A stretch of 64,000 nucleotides of DNA from positions 62,001 through 126,000 of the forward strand of contig SJRY01000327.1 of assembly GCA_011319805.1 (NCBI GenBank), in the 5' to 3' direction. The position numbers were made by a program, and so were the translations under genes. The notes below the pieces were generated by a model. It saw nothing but the letters and a program-made list of their open reading frames with translations, did not search any database and was not told the DNA's origin. Origin of the DNA: Macrocybe gigantea. Lineage: Eukaryota; Basidiomycota; Agaricomycetes; Agaricales; Callistosporiaceae. Below are positions 12,276 to 24,678 of the stretch, in pieces (position 1 is the stretch's first letter; every line of letters begins with the position of its first letter).

Positions 12276-14918
12276 CTAGACGGGTGCCCTACAACCGAAG
12301 GACGTCGCCGCCTTCGTGTTTCTGAAAACCTCTCTGATTGACTCCCCGCTCCCCACATCCCTAAACCACGCAAATATTTACATCCAGTCAGTCACAAAAA
12401 GAAAAGAAAAAAAAAAGGAAAAGAACTGAAGAACGAACCAAGACACGCCATGGCTACGCCGCCAAGTCCCAAGATGAGATTGAACAATTTAAAGTACCAT
12501 CGTCCAGAAAATAGACCCTGACCCGCAGAATCAGACATGATTTCAATGAGTCATTTGTTAGTTGCAGTACCCGCTTCCATCGAGACCATTGGTACCAAGT
12601 ATCCACGCGAACATTGACACGACGCCCAGGCAGGAAAGGTTGGTCCTCCGACATTGCATCCGTGACCACATCATATCCTAGCCGTAGGAAAAACGGGAAA
12701 GAGTAACTAAATTGCATGATTGCAATGGCTGCGATCAACCCGGTAATGGTTTGAACCTGAGGTATTGCAGATCCAACGACGAAAGCTAGCAAGAATATTT
12801 CTCCGTCAAGAACTCGAAATTTCCAGCCACAATGGACGCAATCACGTACCCAAGGCCCAATATAGAATGACCATGGCTTAGTGATGCGGATAGGACGTAG
12901 TGCCTCAGCATCATGTTCAATAAGTGAATTAGAGTCGTACCAGACCAGCACATTCTACCCCTCTGTGTCATTAACCCGGGGCCATGGAGCCAATCTTCTA
13001 CGAGATTGATATAGACGACCTCTGAATGGCAGGTTGAGTGACGCTCATCTGAAAAGCCGTAGATACGAAACTGATGCCGATGTTTCCATATAAACCCGCT
13101 GCGATAATTCCAGTGACCAGAGCTAGGACGTTGCCTGACAGAAGTCCGATATCTGTTCCTAATCGGAGCACGGTGTAGCTATGAATGTACCACTCACCCA
13201 CCGTTTGCCAGGAGAATTTGCTAACTCCCTGGAAGGCCAACGGAAGAGTGAATTGTCCTTGAAAAGCCTTGGAGGCGGAATGGTGGGGAACATCGGGTGA
13301 CACGAAAAGAGTGGTACACATACGTAGACGTATACGCCGTAGAGGAGATATGCTGAAAATATCAATGCCTGTGCCAACGTCTTTGGCCATGCGTCATCGA
13401 TCAGTATTGGCTACTGGACGCAATGAAGCGCTCACCCACCATTCCTTTCCAAAAGTCCATCGGGCGCCTCATTTCTGCCATCTAAGCAAGTATGAATATA
13501 ATCAGAGCAACAACCAGATACTGATTGCCAACCATTTCCGGGAAAATCATGGCACCTCCGTAAGCAAAGACCTAACTGTCGATGAGTACAGTCTCTGGCG
13601 TAATTTGGATGTAATACAGACCATATTCATGATCCCGTTTACCTACCATCAAAGAGGTTGGAAAAGCCAACGTCGGAAAGAAAGGCTTACCTGAAGAAAT
13701 AATGGCAAATGGGTGAATGTCTCTGTGATGACCGGTCCTGGGGGAACACCCAAGGACTTTTCAGCAGCGGCAAAGTTCGGGGGGCTATGGGCTATAAAAC
13801 CCATAGAGATGAAAATGATTGAAAGGTTAATCCTATAACAGTCAATACGTCAGCATCTGTGAATAAGCAAAGAAAAATACCCATACCATACGGCCCCATT
13901 CGCCAACCACCCGTAAGTCTAGGAAGAGGAATGAACGCTCAGAGATTCGGCGTCAGAGAAATAGGGAAGACTTACCTTCAATGTCCTGATCTGGCCAATA
14001 ATCATTCCTAACAGTGCCCAGATCAGGATACAGATTGAGAAGCAGAGCTATGCCTTGACGTAAGAACTATGACCTCCGCGTAAACCGCAGGTTGACATAC
14101 ACGACCCTTGCTGATCTGGGCCAGAGCTTGACCATTGCTTAGGCATATTGTAGCAACCTGGATTATTTGTCATTTGAACACTCACAAGAGCTTCTTCCGG
14201 AACACGCAACGAACGTACATTGATAAGAAGTTGAAGGCTCTGAAGTACAGTACAGACATGGCGTGCTGTGCGTCCAAAGATACGCTCTGCAATGTCAGCA
14301 TACGTCTTCAGTGGATATTTCAACGAGTCGAGGCGAATAAAAAGGCGCCAAAGAATGAGGCCCGTGTACAGAGCGACAACGCCCACTGCTAAAGAATCAA
14401 CTAGGCCGCCGCATGCTGTTTGCTTGAGTCAACTCAACTGAAGAAGTACAGGAGAATACCTGAAGAATGTAAAGGTAAGAACAGGTCCAACTCAGACTCA
14501 TCCGCAAAGCAGAGGTACCTGGAACCCAACCCACTTGAGATATCGCAAACGGGGCATTGAAAGGTCCCAAGATATCAGTGGTGATCAGATAAAATACAGA
14601 GGCCCATGAGGCAACCCTCAGTGCCCGGGAAGCGTTCACGCGTTCAGTTTCTTCTGGCGATAAAGACAGCTCCTCAATGGAGTGTTGCACCTCGATGTTG
14701 ACGTTAGCGCCCTTGTGGTCAGATAAGCGGGTGAGCCAGTTGGACTTCTGCCACGGAGGACCGTCATGTTGGTCACCGGCGGTTTCAGCTTGCCTCTGCA
14801 ATGCAGCGTAGTAGAGGAATTCCTCGAAAGGGACGCCCGTGAAGTGAACGACAGGCTCGGAGAGCAACTGATGGTCCAATTTTTCAGAGTCGGCAATGTC
14901 TTTGGCAGATTTGTCCAT
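12276..14918 (-). CDS. amino-acid transporter (AAAP / Aa_trans family), about 18 exons
   Basis: A polytopic amino-acid/proton symporter-type permease of the fungal Aa_trans family. The N-terminal cytosolic region starts MDKSAKDIADSEKLDHQ and includes QHSIEELSLSPEETERVNASRAL. Reconstructed segments across about 18 exons include ITTDILGPFNAPFAISQVG, LYTGLILWRLFIRLDS, LCFSICILIWALLGMIIGQI, VFAYGGAMIFPEM, MAEMRRPMDFWKGM, FQGQFTLPLAFQGVSKFSW, ALVTGIIAAGLYGNIGI, FVVGSAIPQVQTITGLIAA and GLFSGRWYFKLFNLIL. The C-terminus is ATSFGCRAPV with stop at 12276-12278. Very small exons encode VNGIMNM (21 nt) and MVILYWAL (27 nt). Substrate specificity cannot be read from sequence. The order and phase of most junctions fit the family; the last two are less certain. 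Confidence 0.9.
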
Positions 14919-15402
14919 GGCAAGTTGTCGGGTAAATGGTCGATTCAGAGAATATCTTTGGATGCACCTGTTTAAAGCATTTATAGCACTGCGGCAGGCC
15001 GTGCCCACGATGAATGGGGACTATTCCAGCATCCCATGGACCGATAAGCAACACCGCTAACTTTGGCGGTGTACGAAACGAAAATAGTCCGTTGAGCATG
15101 TGGATACGCGTGTGACAAACACATATGTACATATAGCTCATGATGAATTGGAACCACTCAGCTTTGTGGGAATTGTGAAGACAGGCTGGGCGGATCTCCT
15201 TCCAGCCACTAACTGAGAAACAGCTACCAGCGACGAGCCCACATTGGCATTTCTTGGTCGAACCACCGCAATGTGCTGGATGAGTTTCTGATTATGGCCA
15301 TGCAACTACGATTTATTAATAGCGACCGAAGCGTGGTGGTTAATCCCAATTCCACTTCGAACTCCCGAAACCACGTCGGCATGCGATATTTTCACGAAGA
15401 AA

Positions 15403-16036
15403 TTAAGAAAACAATGAGTAGTATGACGCCACATGAGCCCTAAGGACACATGTATCGAGAACGGTTCCCAAAAAAAAAAGGCAAAGGAGACACTTACCCG
15501 TGAGCAGAGGTGGTTGAGTTTTGCACCATGCCTTTTAAAAGTGCCGGACACCTGCCTTGGATCTTTTCGGTGACTTTTGTCCGGTCTTCGCTCAGTCTCT
15601 CGAAGGTTCTCAGTTTCCAGACCGTGATTCCCATACCAGCTTGGCTTTCATAGAGCGCGAGATGATTGTCCTCGTCCCAGGTAAGACATCCCTCGATATG
15701 CACGGCATGGGACACCAACCCAAATAGGACGGGCACGGTCTCAGTCAGCTCGAACCATTGCCGAGGCAGTGTTTTTTGACCATCCGAAGCGTGGCACGAT
15801 GAAAGGTGTCTTACGCTGACGTCTGAAAGTGAAGAAGAGGACGGTATGGCCACTGCATCCAAGTGAAGGAGCCTGACGTCTGAACATAGCTCGGAGAGAC
15901 GAGTGACTCTTTCATGCCCTTCAGAGGTTCCGATTATCGCAAAGACCTCATCTAATGGTCGCTCGAGGATGATTGAATGTGAGGCGGAAAAGTTGGGTTT
16001 GAAACCAGGCGCGACAGGTAAGCAAGACTCCATCAA
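15403..16036 (-). CDS. START/SRPBCC-like small protein
   Basis: A 191-residue protein from two exons (15498-16036 and 15403-15439). The pattern ASHSIILERPLDEVFAIIGT at the N-terminus, a central strand-rich section (LTWDEDNHLALYESQAG, ITVWKLRTFERL), and a long C-terminal helix ending HVASYYSLFS resemble fungal polyketide-cyclase-like (SRPBCC) proteins that bind a hydrophobic ligand. No catalytic residue can be assigned and the substrate is unknown. It lies tail-to-head behind COQ9 on the same strand, 133 bp from the COQ9 stop. The function is inferred from fold-like pattern only. Confidence 0.75.
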
Positions 16037-16169
16037 TAAGGACGGTGAAGGAGGATAGAATCAGCGCGGCGCTCCCAGCTTCGCAGTTCGACAGGCTAAC
16101 ACGTGCAACACTGGTCTGATGCTTTGCAAGATTCAAACAGCATCTGAATTTATTGTTACGGTAGTAACG

Positions 16170-16980
16170 TCAAAAAATGCCTGAGCTTTTGATAATCCCC
16201 TTCCAACTCTGGATGATGTATGACGAGTATTGATTTGCATCGTTCAACAATGACTCGACCGATTCTGAGTTCTCAAACAGCAAATCAAAGAATGGATACA
16301 CGGTCGTCGGAGAAGTCAATTGATGCAGCTCTAGAGGTAAGAATCCTTAGGTTTTGATAACGAGCCAATCAGGCGCTGCTTACCTGCAAGGCCATAAATC
16401 ACGCTCAACTGCATCCTTCGGGTATACCAAGTAAACTTGAAGAGAGGCAGTGATTGTTGTACGCTACGTCGGAAAATTTTGGCACATACCTCGGGGGTTA
16501 ACTGGTTCGTCGCACGACAAGCCTCATCTGCGACGCCTGCAATGTGTCGCACAGCTGCTGTTGGATCTACAGGCAACGGTGAACGCTCGGGGGTGGCGAG
16601 TATAGCGAATGCCTTTTATGTGCGATGAGTAACAGGTGCAAAGGGAGGCAAGGTCGCCCTACTTCGGGAAGGTGGCGTAGGACTGGCTGGTTGTACTCTA
16701 GTCTCGCACGCAAAGCGTCTTTCACGGTGGCTCCCACAGGAACAGTGTGCATATGCTTTATGCCGTGGTCCAGCCAGGCGTTGACAAGATTCCGCGTTGC
16801 GACGTCTCCGTGACCAAAGAGCGCTGAGACAGCGGTGTCTGAGAGGGGTTCTGTATGGGAAGCTTCATCTGAAGGAAGGGCCAGGACAGATCGTGCCAAT
16901 GCTTCGCGAGTGAATCCGTAGTTCTTGACCAGTGGTACAGCTAATTGAAGTAGCCGGGAACTGACTGACCTGGTGGACAT
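16170..16980 (-). CDS. COQ9: ubiquinone biosynthesis protein COQ9
   Basis: A 217-residue lipid-binding protein of the mitochondrial coenzyme Q synthome that presents intermediates to COQ7. Exons 16663-16980, 16490-16612, 16384-16435 and 16170-16330 give 218 codons. Family segments: LLQLAVPLVKNYGFTREAL, PLSDTAVSALFGHGD, VNAWLDHGIKHM, ARLEYNQPVLRHLPE, DEACRAT, FTWYTRRMQLSVIYGLAELHQL and the C-terminal IIQSWKGIIKS. An in-frame ATG at 17031 would add 17 residues; the downstream ATG is preferred because family members begin just before the LLQLA segment. It is divergent from eIF3J with only 62 bp between start codons. Confidence 0.92.
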
Positions 16981-17042
16981 TGCTTCAGGCGCATCGGAAG
17001 ATGCCGAACGATCACAACGATAAGATTCCACCTCCTGCCATC

Positions 17043-18042
17043 ATGGCCGACGACTGGGGTAACGTCCTTCGTATCTTCATTTGCACTTTTGACAGTGACT
17101 GAACCCAAAGGACGCTGAACAGACGCTTCCGACAACGAGGCACATGCCTCTGCGCCCAAGCCTATTCCCAAGTCCATCAACAAAAAATGGGAGGGAGAAG
17201 ACGAGGACGATGATGCACCAGTGGTGCGTTCCTCCGCTATATATCATATCCATGAATTCATATATCGGCTTGTTACTAGAGTGATTGGGAAGCGTCTTCA
17301 GAGGAAGAGGAAAAGCTGGCACCATCCGCGCCCCTCGCGCCCCCAAGAAGAAGGGAACTCTCAAGGCCAAGCTAGCTGAGAAAGAAGCTCAGAAAGCTGC
17401 AAAAATGGAAGCAGGGGAGGACAACGTAGACTATGACTCTGACGAGGTGTTAGACCCTAGGGAAAAGGCACGCAGGGACAAGGAGAGGGAGCTGAACGCG
17501 GACCTTCACAACGCAGCGGACCTTCTAGGCGCTGCTGCGCTTGGTGGTGCGCCGCTCACTTTGACTCTGGTGTTACTTTCCAAAGATCATTGACTTTCTT
17601 CTGTAAGGGACCTCGTCGTCGGAACTGGACTCACTGATTTCCTTCCAACCTCGGACGAAAGAGGACTTCCACACATTGTCAACTCGCATTATCGAGTACA
17701 TTATCAAACGCCATCAAGACAAGCCCCTGTATGCCGCCTTTGTGGAGCATCATGTGCGATCGTTGGCTCTTCCACTGAGGGACGTCGAAGTGCGGAAAGC
17801 AGCCAGTGTGTTGACCACATTGGCAAATGAAAAACAAAAGGAGCAGCGCGACAAGGCCAGTGGGAAGAAGAAATCGAAAGCAGCGGCGAAGCCTGCTTTG
17901 GGCGGCGCAAAAGCGTCAAGCAAGTACGTCGCTTCGTCTCGCAATCCGTCTTTTCGACGTTGACCCGTTCGGCAGACTCGATACGGAGATCTATGATGAA
18001 GCTCTGGACGATTTCGGCACACATCCCGACGACTTTATGTGA
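17043..18042 (+). CDS. translation initiation factor eIF3 subunit J (frame broken by one base)
   Basis: eIF3j/Hcr1 binds the 40S decoding centre and helps ribosome recycling. Exons: 17043-17058 (16 nt), 17123-17223, 17280-17546, 17608-17923 and 17976-18042. Segments: MADDWDASD, an acidic SDWEASSEEEEKLAP, then APKKKGTLKAKLAEKEAQKA, REKARRDKERELNADLHNAA, LISFQPRTKEDF, IIEYIIKRHQDKPLYAAFVE and the hallmark C-terminus LDDFGTHPDDFM. Inside exon 3 the acidic N-terminal part and the PKKKGT part are in different frames; one extra base in the C run at 17341-17345 restores a 255-residue protein. No GT-AG intron explains this, so a sequence deletion is likely. Confidence 0.92.
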
Positions 18043-18336
18043 TTGCCGTGGATGTAGCCCTGGATCTATCATCTCTATAGAGGCAGCGATTGTAGTAGTA
18101 CAAGATGAAATTTGTTGTAATTATCAAGCACGTTTGTCAGCGCATGCACAGTTATCTCTAGCAAATGCCACCCAGCACCATCTTATTTATCTCTAACTTA
18201 TCCCTTCGTTCGCCCTCGAACTCTTCAAGAGCCTGCGCCTTACCTGAAAAGCCACAGCATTCTTTTGGACGGTACGACTTGCAGAGGAAGATATCACTTG
18301 TCTTCCCAGAGTCGCTCAGTCCAACATTGACACTGC

Positions 18337-21300
18337 ATGACCTTGCTCCATGGCTACTTTCACCATCGAAATCAGCAGGCATTCCAGCGCTTGCTGGATT
18401 TCCACGCCAGCAAATCGCAGTCCGCTGTGCCCTCGAGCAGTGGTGGGAAATCATGGAACCGTACAACCACGCTGAACAGCGCTATGGGCCTTGATGTCAA
18501 CGCCCGGGATTGGCTCGGAAGGACTGTTCTGCACCTTGCCTGTTCATCTCCCGATGGTCTCGAATACGTGAAGCTCTTACTTCGGCATCCATCCATCAAC
18601 GTAAACCTTGCTGACACTGAAAGTCTCTGGACACCATTGCATCGGGCGCTGTACCACGCAAACTTTGCTGCTGTGTGCGTTCTTATGCGGTCTATGGCAT
18701 GCCACTTAGTATTGATATTAGTGCAGCTTGCTCCTTTTGCAGAGACCCGATGTGGACAAGACGTTGCGGGACTTTGAAGGGTACACAGCCTTTGATCTCT
18801 ACAATTCTACCCTGGATGGCACAAAGCCTTCCCGTGAAGTAGGTGCCATGGGTGGCGAACTTTATACATGGGGGGAAAATAGGTGTGTATAATCACATGC
18901 GTTCAATTCGTGCCACTCATAACTGTCACCTCTAGAAACGCCATTCTCGCTCTAGGTGACAGCGATGATAGACAATATCCTGAGCAGGTCACGGTACCGT
19001 TGAAGGACGACGAACCGCACACGGCCACTCTTGATTCCAGGTTTTCACCGCTGCTTGTTCGGCAAGTCGAGATGTCTAGATTACACACAGGTCGCTCTAT
19101 CTTTCTCATGTAGTTGCGTATCAAGTTGACAGCCTCTATCAGCGGTTGTAACTTCGGAACACAGCGGAAATTTGCGAATGTGCGGTTTTGGAAGCCATGG
19201 ACGGTACGTCAGCATACTGTATGGTCATAGAAGTGATATCTAATACCGAGTTTTAGTCTGGGGTCCAATCAGCATACGCAATATGGCTTAAAATCGCCGT
19301 CCCAGTTCTCTTATGTTATAATCTCCGTCGCCCTGGGTCAGGATCACACCCTAGCTTTGACAAGCGCCGGAGAAATCCTAAGCTGGGGCCTAAACCGTTT
19401 TGCTCAGCTGGGGTACGTCATTGACGCCCCGGGTGCTGGTGAGACTTTTGGGCGGGTTGAGCATCCGATCCAAGCAATCCCGAGGAAAATTCAAGGACCT
19501 CTGAAGAAGGAATTTGTCAAAGGTGTTGCTGCGTCGAAAGTGTCCTCTGCCTGTTGGACTGGTACGGACGTGTTTACCTGGGGAACGAACAATGGCCAGC
19601 TAGGTCTGCTTTGCCTTACAGTGGGTTCCGTTGACGTTATGACATTCGAGCTATTCATACAGGATACGACAAAGCTGCTCAACCTGTCCAGATTCTGCCA
19701 AGAAAGGCCAGCAAGATTGTCCAACCCGTAATATCCATATCACTCTCTGTTTGTATTTTTCATCATTGATTTCTTTCTCATCGGGAGGTTTTCATCACTT
19801 TTCTTTTCCCAGGATACATCGATGGCTTGCCTTTTGATATCCAATGATGTTGTATGTATATGGAACGACCGGCTTGTGAAAGTCAGGTATGGTTTGACTC
19901 ACAGTTTCGTTATGCCAGCTCAATTTCGATAATGACTTTCAGTTTCCCTGGCCATGCCTTTCCTCCCGAGATCCAGCCATATCGCCCTCCTCAAGCGGTC
20001 CAAGATGCCAGAATCGCGAAGGTGACAAATTGTGAAGACACTTTCGTGGCACTCTCCTTCAATGGAGAATTATTCACTTTCTCTACTCCTACCTCCATGG
20101 ATATAGAGTCACGTACCGGGAAGGGAAGGAACGTCTTTCAACCGCAGCGTGTGTGGGCTCTGCGTAAGAAGTTCAGCTCCGTCAGAGTATGCCTTTTATA
20201 CATGTCAACGTCTTTCAAAGATCTTATGTTTGCACCAGGATGTTGCGCTTGGTTCCGATGGTACCATCATCATCTGCACAGAGTCCGGTCATGTCTACGT
20301 ACGCGTGAGGACCGCGAAAGGTGGTCACTCGGCATCAAATAAAGCGTTCAAGTTCCAACGCGTCCCACACATTCAACGTGTTGCTTGTGTATGTGCGAAC
20401 AGTACTGGTGCCTTCGGAGCCCTTCGAACGGAGTTCAAACCGAAGCCGATCATTCTCAAAGGCAACACAATCGCGCAAGATCTGTCTCTAGTTCAGCCAT
20501 ACCTCTCGTGGGATGCTCCGAGTGAAGGCGATGAATCACCTTTGCTTGATCAAAATAATCCAGCATTGGAGACGTCGCGTATCCTTTCTGACGAGGAACC
20601 TGAAGATACTGGGATACAAGGCGATATATTAACGTTATTGAGACTCATTCGAGTTCTTTTGCGAGAGAAGGCGTCTCTCGCGGAGAGCGGACGTACTGTG
20701 ACGATACCTGTCGAAACTCCGCTACCCGATGGCGCTAACGTTCTAGTGCAAACGCAATCCGGAGCAGTCTTTCCTGCGCATCAGGTCATACTCGCATCGC
20801 GCTCTCGTGTATTAGCATCCGTTTTAGAACGCGGAGGTGACGCAGATGTGATGAACGGCATTATAGTGCGATTGTCTTCTGGCAAATCAAGGTCGCGACA
20901 GGTTCCGCGGATCATATTCAGCGGATGTCAACCAATGTCTCTCCTCATTCTCCTTAATTTTTTCTATTCTGACAATCTAGTCGCCATATGGGATCGCCGC
21001 GTGTCTACGTTTTTGGAGGCAGTGGTTCGGCAGCACAAGATCCAGCCTTCTCAGGTAAAAGCCGAACTGCACGCTCTTGCCGAGCTGTTGGACCTTCCGA
21101 CGCTTTCACAATCTCTTTCCAGTCCCGTCAAGCGTATACCAATACCTTCTATGGTCCAAAGCATGACGGACATATTTTACGCCGTTCAGCCTGATAGTAC
21201 ACCATTATCTAGGAGGTCACCCTTAGCCCCCGACGTCGTCCTCCAACTAGCCGACAAGGACGTTTTTTGCCATTCTGTTGTGCTTCGAGCCCGGTCGCCA

Positions 21301-23104
21301 TTTTTCGCCAGCTTCTTTGGTGAATCTGACTGGACCATTAAGCGTCGCGACCAGGCCGGTATCGTGACGGTAAATATGAAGCACGTCGACTGGCATGTGA
21401 TGCAATATGTCTTGCAGTTCATGTGTTGTGGGAAAGACAAAGAACTCTTTGAAACATTGGGTACGACTCTTGCCTTCCCGCCGTCCAAATATTGAAAGGC
21501 TGTCCAGATTTTGCAAATAGTGCCGACGACGTGCTGGATTTTATGTTTGATGTCATGGCTGTCGCAGTAAGACTGTCCGTCATAGTGCAAATATTCCTAC
21601 TCAATATTTGACATAACAGAACGAACTTTTGCTTGATCGGCTGGTCCTTCTCTGTTCTGATGTGATTCTCAGGTTCTCAAATATCCACAACGCCACCTAT
21701 GTCCTTTCGGATGCCACCTTTCTGCATGCTCAATCTCTCATGGAGAGCATTCAGAGCCTCATTGTGGTGAATATGGAGCTCTTTCTTGAGGCGGGAATGT
21801 TAGAGGACGTTCCGGATGACCTCATAGAACAACTTTCAAGGTATGCTAGGTCAAGACAGATGGACAAATCGCCTGTGACTCGTTCAAATCGCCTCGCCTT
21901 CGCGGCCCTAAAGACTCACGCCCTATGGCTGGCCCAGCAAGATATTCCTGAGCCACTCGCGGTTCCGCATCGCGGATCCCTTCGCAGAGAAGTTAAGCTT
22001 TCGCCGCCGATCCTACAGAAGAAAACTTCCCTCCGTGCCCTCGATTATACACCACCGTGGTCAAGTCCTAGTATACCTCCGCAGCCACCACGTCGTCAAG
22101 ATCCGACGGATGATGATGTTTTCGTCATGGATGATGTGGGCGAACCCCTTTCTCTTGACGTTGCCCCAGCTTGCCCAGATTCCATGCTTAAGCCTCCGAT
22201 TGAGCCAGCGCCGCCATCCACGCCATGGAAGGTTACATCCAAGCCAAGGCATGTGTCAGGCTTCTCGTTTGGAATTCACATTCAGCTTCATTGTCGTTAT
22301 AGGGTGAACATGAGGACTGTTATGGCCGAGGCATCTCGGGGTCATGTGGCAGGTCGTAGGGCGGCTGAAGATTCTCCAGCCGCGACCACGCAAGCCGCCT
22401 CAATTGGACACACTCCTGAGACCACCCGGCGGCCCGTCCGGACAGACTTGCCTGTTTCCGAAATAGGGTCCTGGCGGGTTTCAGCGGATCCACCTTTGCA
22501 AGGAGCTGGTCCATCGGTCGATCCGAGTTCAGCGAGCAAAGCTGCAAACTTGCACAAGACCCAAACTTCACAGACGTCAACAAATCCGTCAGGTTTAGGA
22601 CCTATCATTACGCCGGTCAGACAGTCGTCTTCCCAGACCACATCTATACGTCGTGCAAGGTGAACGTCCTCCACACCTGTGATAAGGGTAGTTTATCGAT
22701 ATTTTCTTAGCGGAAAAGCATGGACTACTGCACAACCGATGCCATCCGGTGCGGCTGCCTCCACCACGGGAATGTCTTTTGCCGCCATTCAACAACAGGA
22801 GCTAGAACGAACGCAAGGACCTTTGAAAGACAAGCGTTCTTTATTGGAGATCCAGGAAGAGGAAAAGGCGCTTCAGGAAGAAGCTGCGTTCTTACTCTGG
22901 TGGACCGCTGAGGAAGAGCGGATTAGACTAGAAAGTGAGCTGGCGGCGGCTGGCACTTCGTCGCGTAATTCTGGACCGGGCTACAAAGAGAGTCGCGGAA
23001 AGAGCGGGAAAGGGAAGGAAACAAGTGGACAGGGACATAACAAAGAGCGTTCTAGGCGCATCTCGAAGAAAAAAGCTCCGCAGGACCCAAGAGAGACGAC
23101 CTAG
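18337..23104 (+). CDS. IBTK-like ankyrin / RCC1 / double-BTB protein
   Basis: A 1388-residue protein with the architecture of inhibitor of Bruton tyrosine kinase and fission-yeast Btb1, likely a Cullin-3 substrate adaptor. Twelve exons: 18337-18672, 18743-18882, 18936-19090, 19143-19203, 19257-19603, 19663-19748, 19813-19886, 19943-20186, 20239-21460, 21499-21566, 21620-22659 and 22711-23104 (1389 codons). Ankyrin repeats (DWLGRTVLHLACSSPDGL, TPLHRALYHANFA) come first, then RCC1 blades (GELYTWGENRNAILALGD, VALGQDHTLALTSAGEI, GTNNGQLGY), BTB1 (VFPAHQVILASRSRVLASVL) and BTB2 (DVVLQLADKDVFCHSVVLRA). A Pro/Ser-rich linker leads to a charged tail (RSLLEIQEEEKALQEEA, WWTAEEERI). Substrates are unknown. 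Confidence 0.9.
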
Positions 23105-23259
23105 GCTGCCTTCGCAATACCGTCGGAGGTTGATAACTTATGATGATTGTCAAAGATATGGAGAAACACTGCTCTATATTCGCTTTGTTATACTGATACA
23201 CATGTTTATGGATTAATACAGAGGGTATCGTGATGTCATTGGAGAGTGAATAAATGGGA

Positions 23260-24573
23260 CTAAGCAAGGACTTTTCGGATTCCCTCTTGTTGTGCAGACG
23301 TTAGCCTGTCAGGGAAGACAACGTTCCATTTGATGATCAGGTCTCCTTTCTTCTTGACACTTCCCTCCTTCCGTATGGGCATGCCTTCACCCGAAATGGT
23401 TGTCTCCTGGCCCGGTTTCACGATACCTGAGGGAACGGGTACCTGCAACTTCCGGCCATCCAAAAGCTGCAATTGTTTTGTATTCCGTGCGACGCCCGAT
23501 TTTCCTGCCAGAGCCTCTACCAAAGGGATGTCGAGGCGGCATATGAGATCGTTGCCTTCTCGTGCGAGGATTGAGTGTGGCTTTTCCTCAATAACAAAGA
23601 CGAGGTCCTGCGCCTCCCCATTCGGCTGCTCGTTTCCGGCACGGGGGAAACGCACTTTGGTGCCACTCTTCCATCCGGGATGGATTTGAATCTCGAGGAC
23701 CTTGTCTTCGGTCGTTCCGTTCAACAGGCGACGGCCAACTTTGAGGCGTTTTAAGGTACCTGTGTAGAGATCTTCTAGGGAAACCTTGAGGGGGCGGGTA
23801 ATCTCGGCAGGCTGGTGAGAGGACGGAGATTCTGGGCGCTTGAAATGATGTCGAGGGGGCATTCCTCCTGGCATGCCCCCGCCGAATGAGAAGGTGCCGT
23901 CCATGTCGTCATCTTTGTCGAACATACTGTGCTGTGTACGTGGTTTTGGGCCCATACCTCCCATACCTCCCATGCCCCTCATCCCGCCAAAGCCGAAGCC
24001 TCCTAGCCCACCGCCAAATATCTCCCTGCGAAACGCTTGAGTACGATTGTGGATGGAAAAGAGCTTGGAAGGGAAAACTTACTCAAATATCTTGTTTGGA
24101 TCCGTTGGAGAGAAGCCTGCGCTTCTGAAACCTCCCGGTCCTCCAGAAGTGAAGGTGAAGGTTGAAGCACCGCCGCCAGGGAACGCTCCGAAAGGCGAGA
24201 ATCCACCGCCTGGTGCACCTTGGCCGGGAACAGGGCCTGTGCCTTTGAGGCCCTCTTCGCCGAACTGATCATAGACAGCGCGCTTGTCTTTGTCGCTAAG
24301 GACCTCAAACGCTTCTGAAATCTTTCGACGACAAGATTAAGAGCCGCCATCGATAAGCTCGGGGAGAAGGAACGCACCTCTTTGAACTTTACATTTGCCT
24401 CTTCTGAACCCGCATTTCTGTCTGGATGCCATTTCAGGGCCTGTGAGGTGTGGTGAGTGCCTATTTAAGCGACATGCGGAAGGAAGACGTACCATTTTCT
24501 TGTACGCCTTTTTGATGTCATCGTCGGATGCGCCTCTGTCGACGCCTAAGACGGAGTAGTAATCTTTACCCAT
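23260..24573 (-). CDS. type II DnaJ co-chaperone (Sis1/DNAJB-like)
   Basis: A 382-residue Hsp70 co-chaperone. Exons 24493-24573, 24378-24440, 24083-24321 and 23260-24025 sum to 383 codons. The J domain ([32 protein letters not shown] with the HPD motif, [16 protein letters not shown]) is followed by a Gly/Phe- and Gly/Met-rich region ([18 protein letters not shown]). No zinc-finger region is present, and the C-terminal substrate-binding domains are clear ([45 protein letters not shown]). This is the class B domain order of cytosolic Sis1, needed for protein disaggregation. It shares a 105-bp divergent promoter region with VTC1. Confidence 0.95.
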
Positions 24574-24678
24574 GGTGATTGCAACGCTGGGGTACGCGAG
24601 AGAGGGTATTTGAGGACGTGGGAGGGAAAGTGCTGGGATGTTCGGGTGGTGTCATCTAGACTTTTCTAGAACTGCACC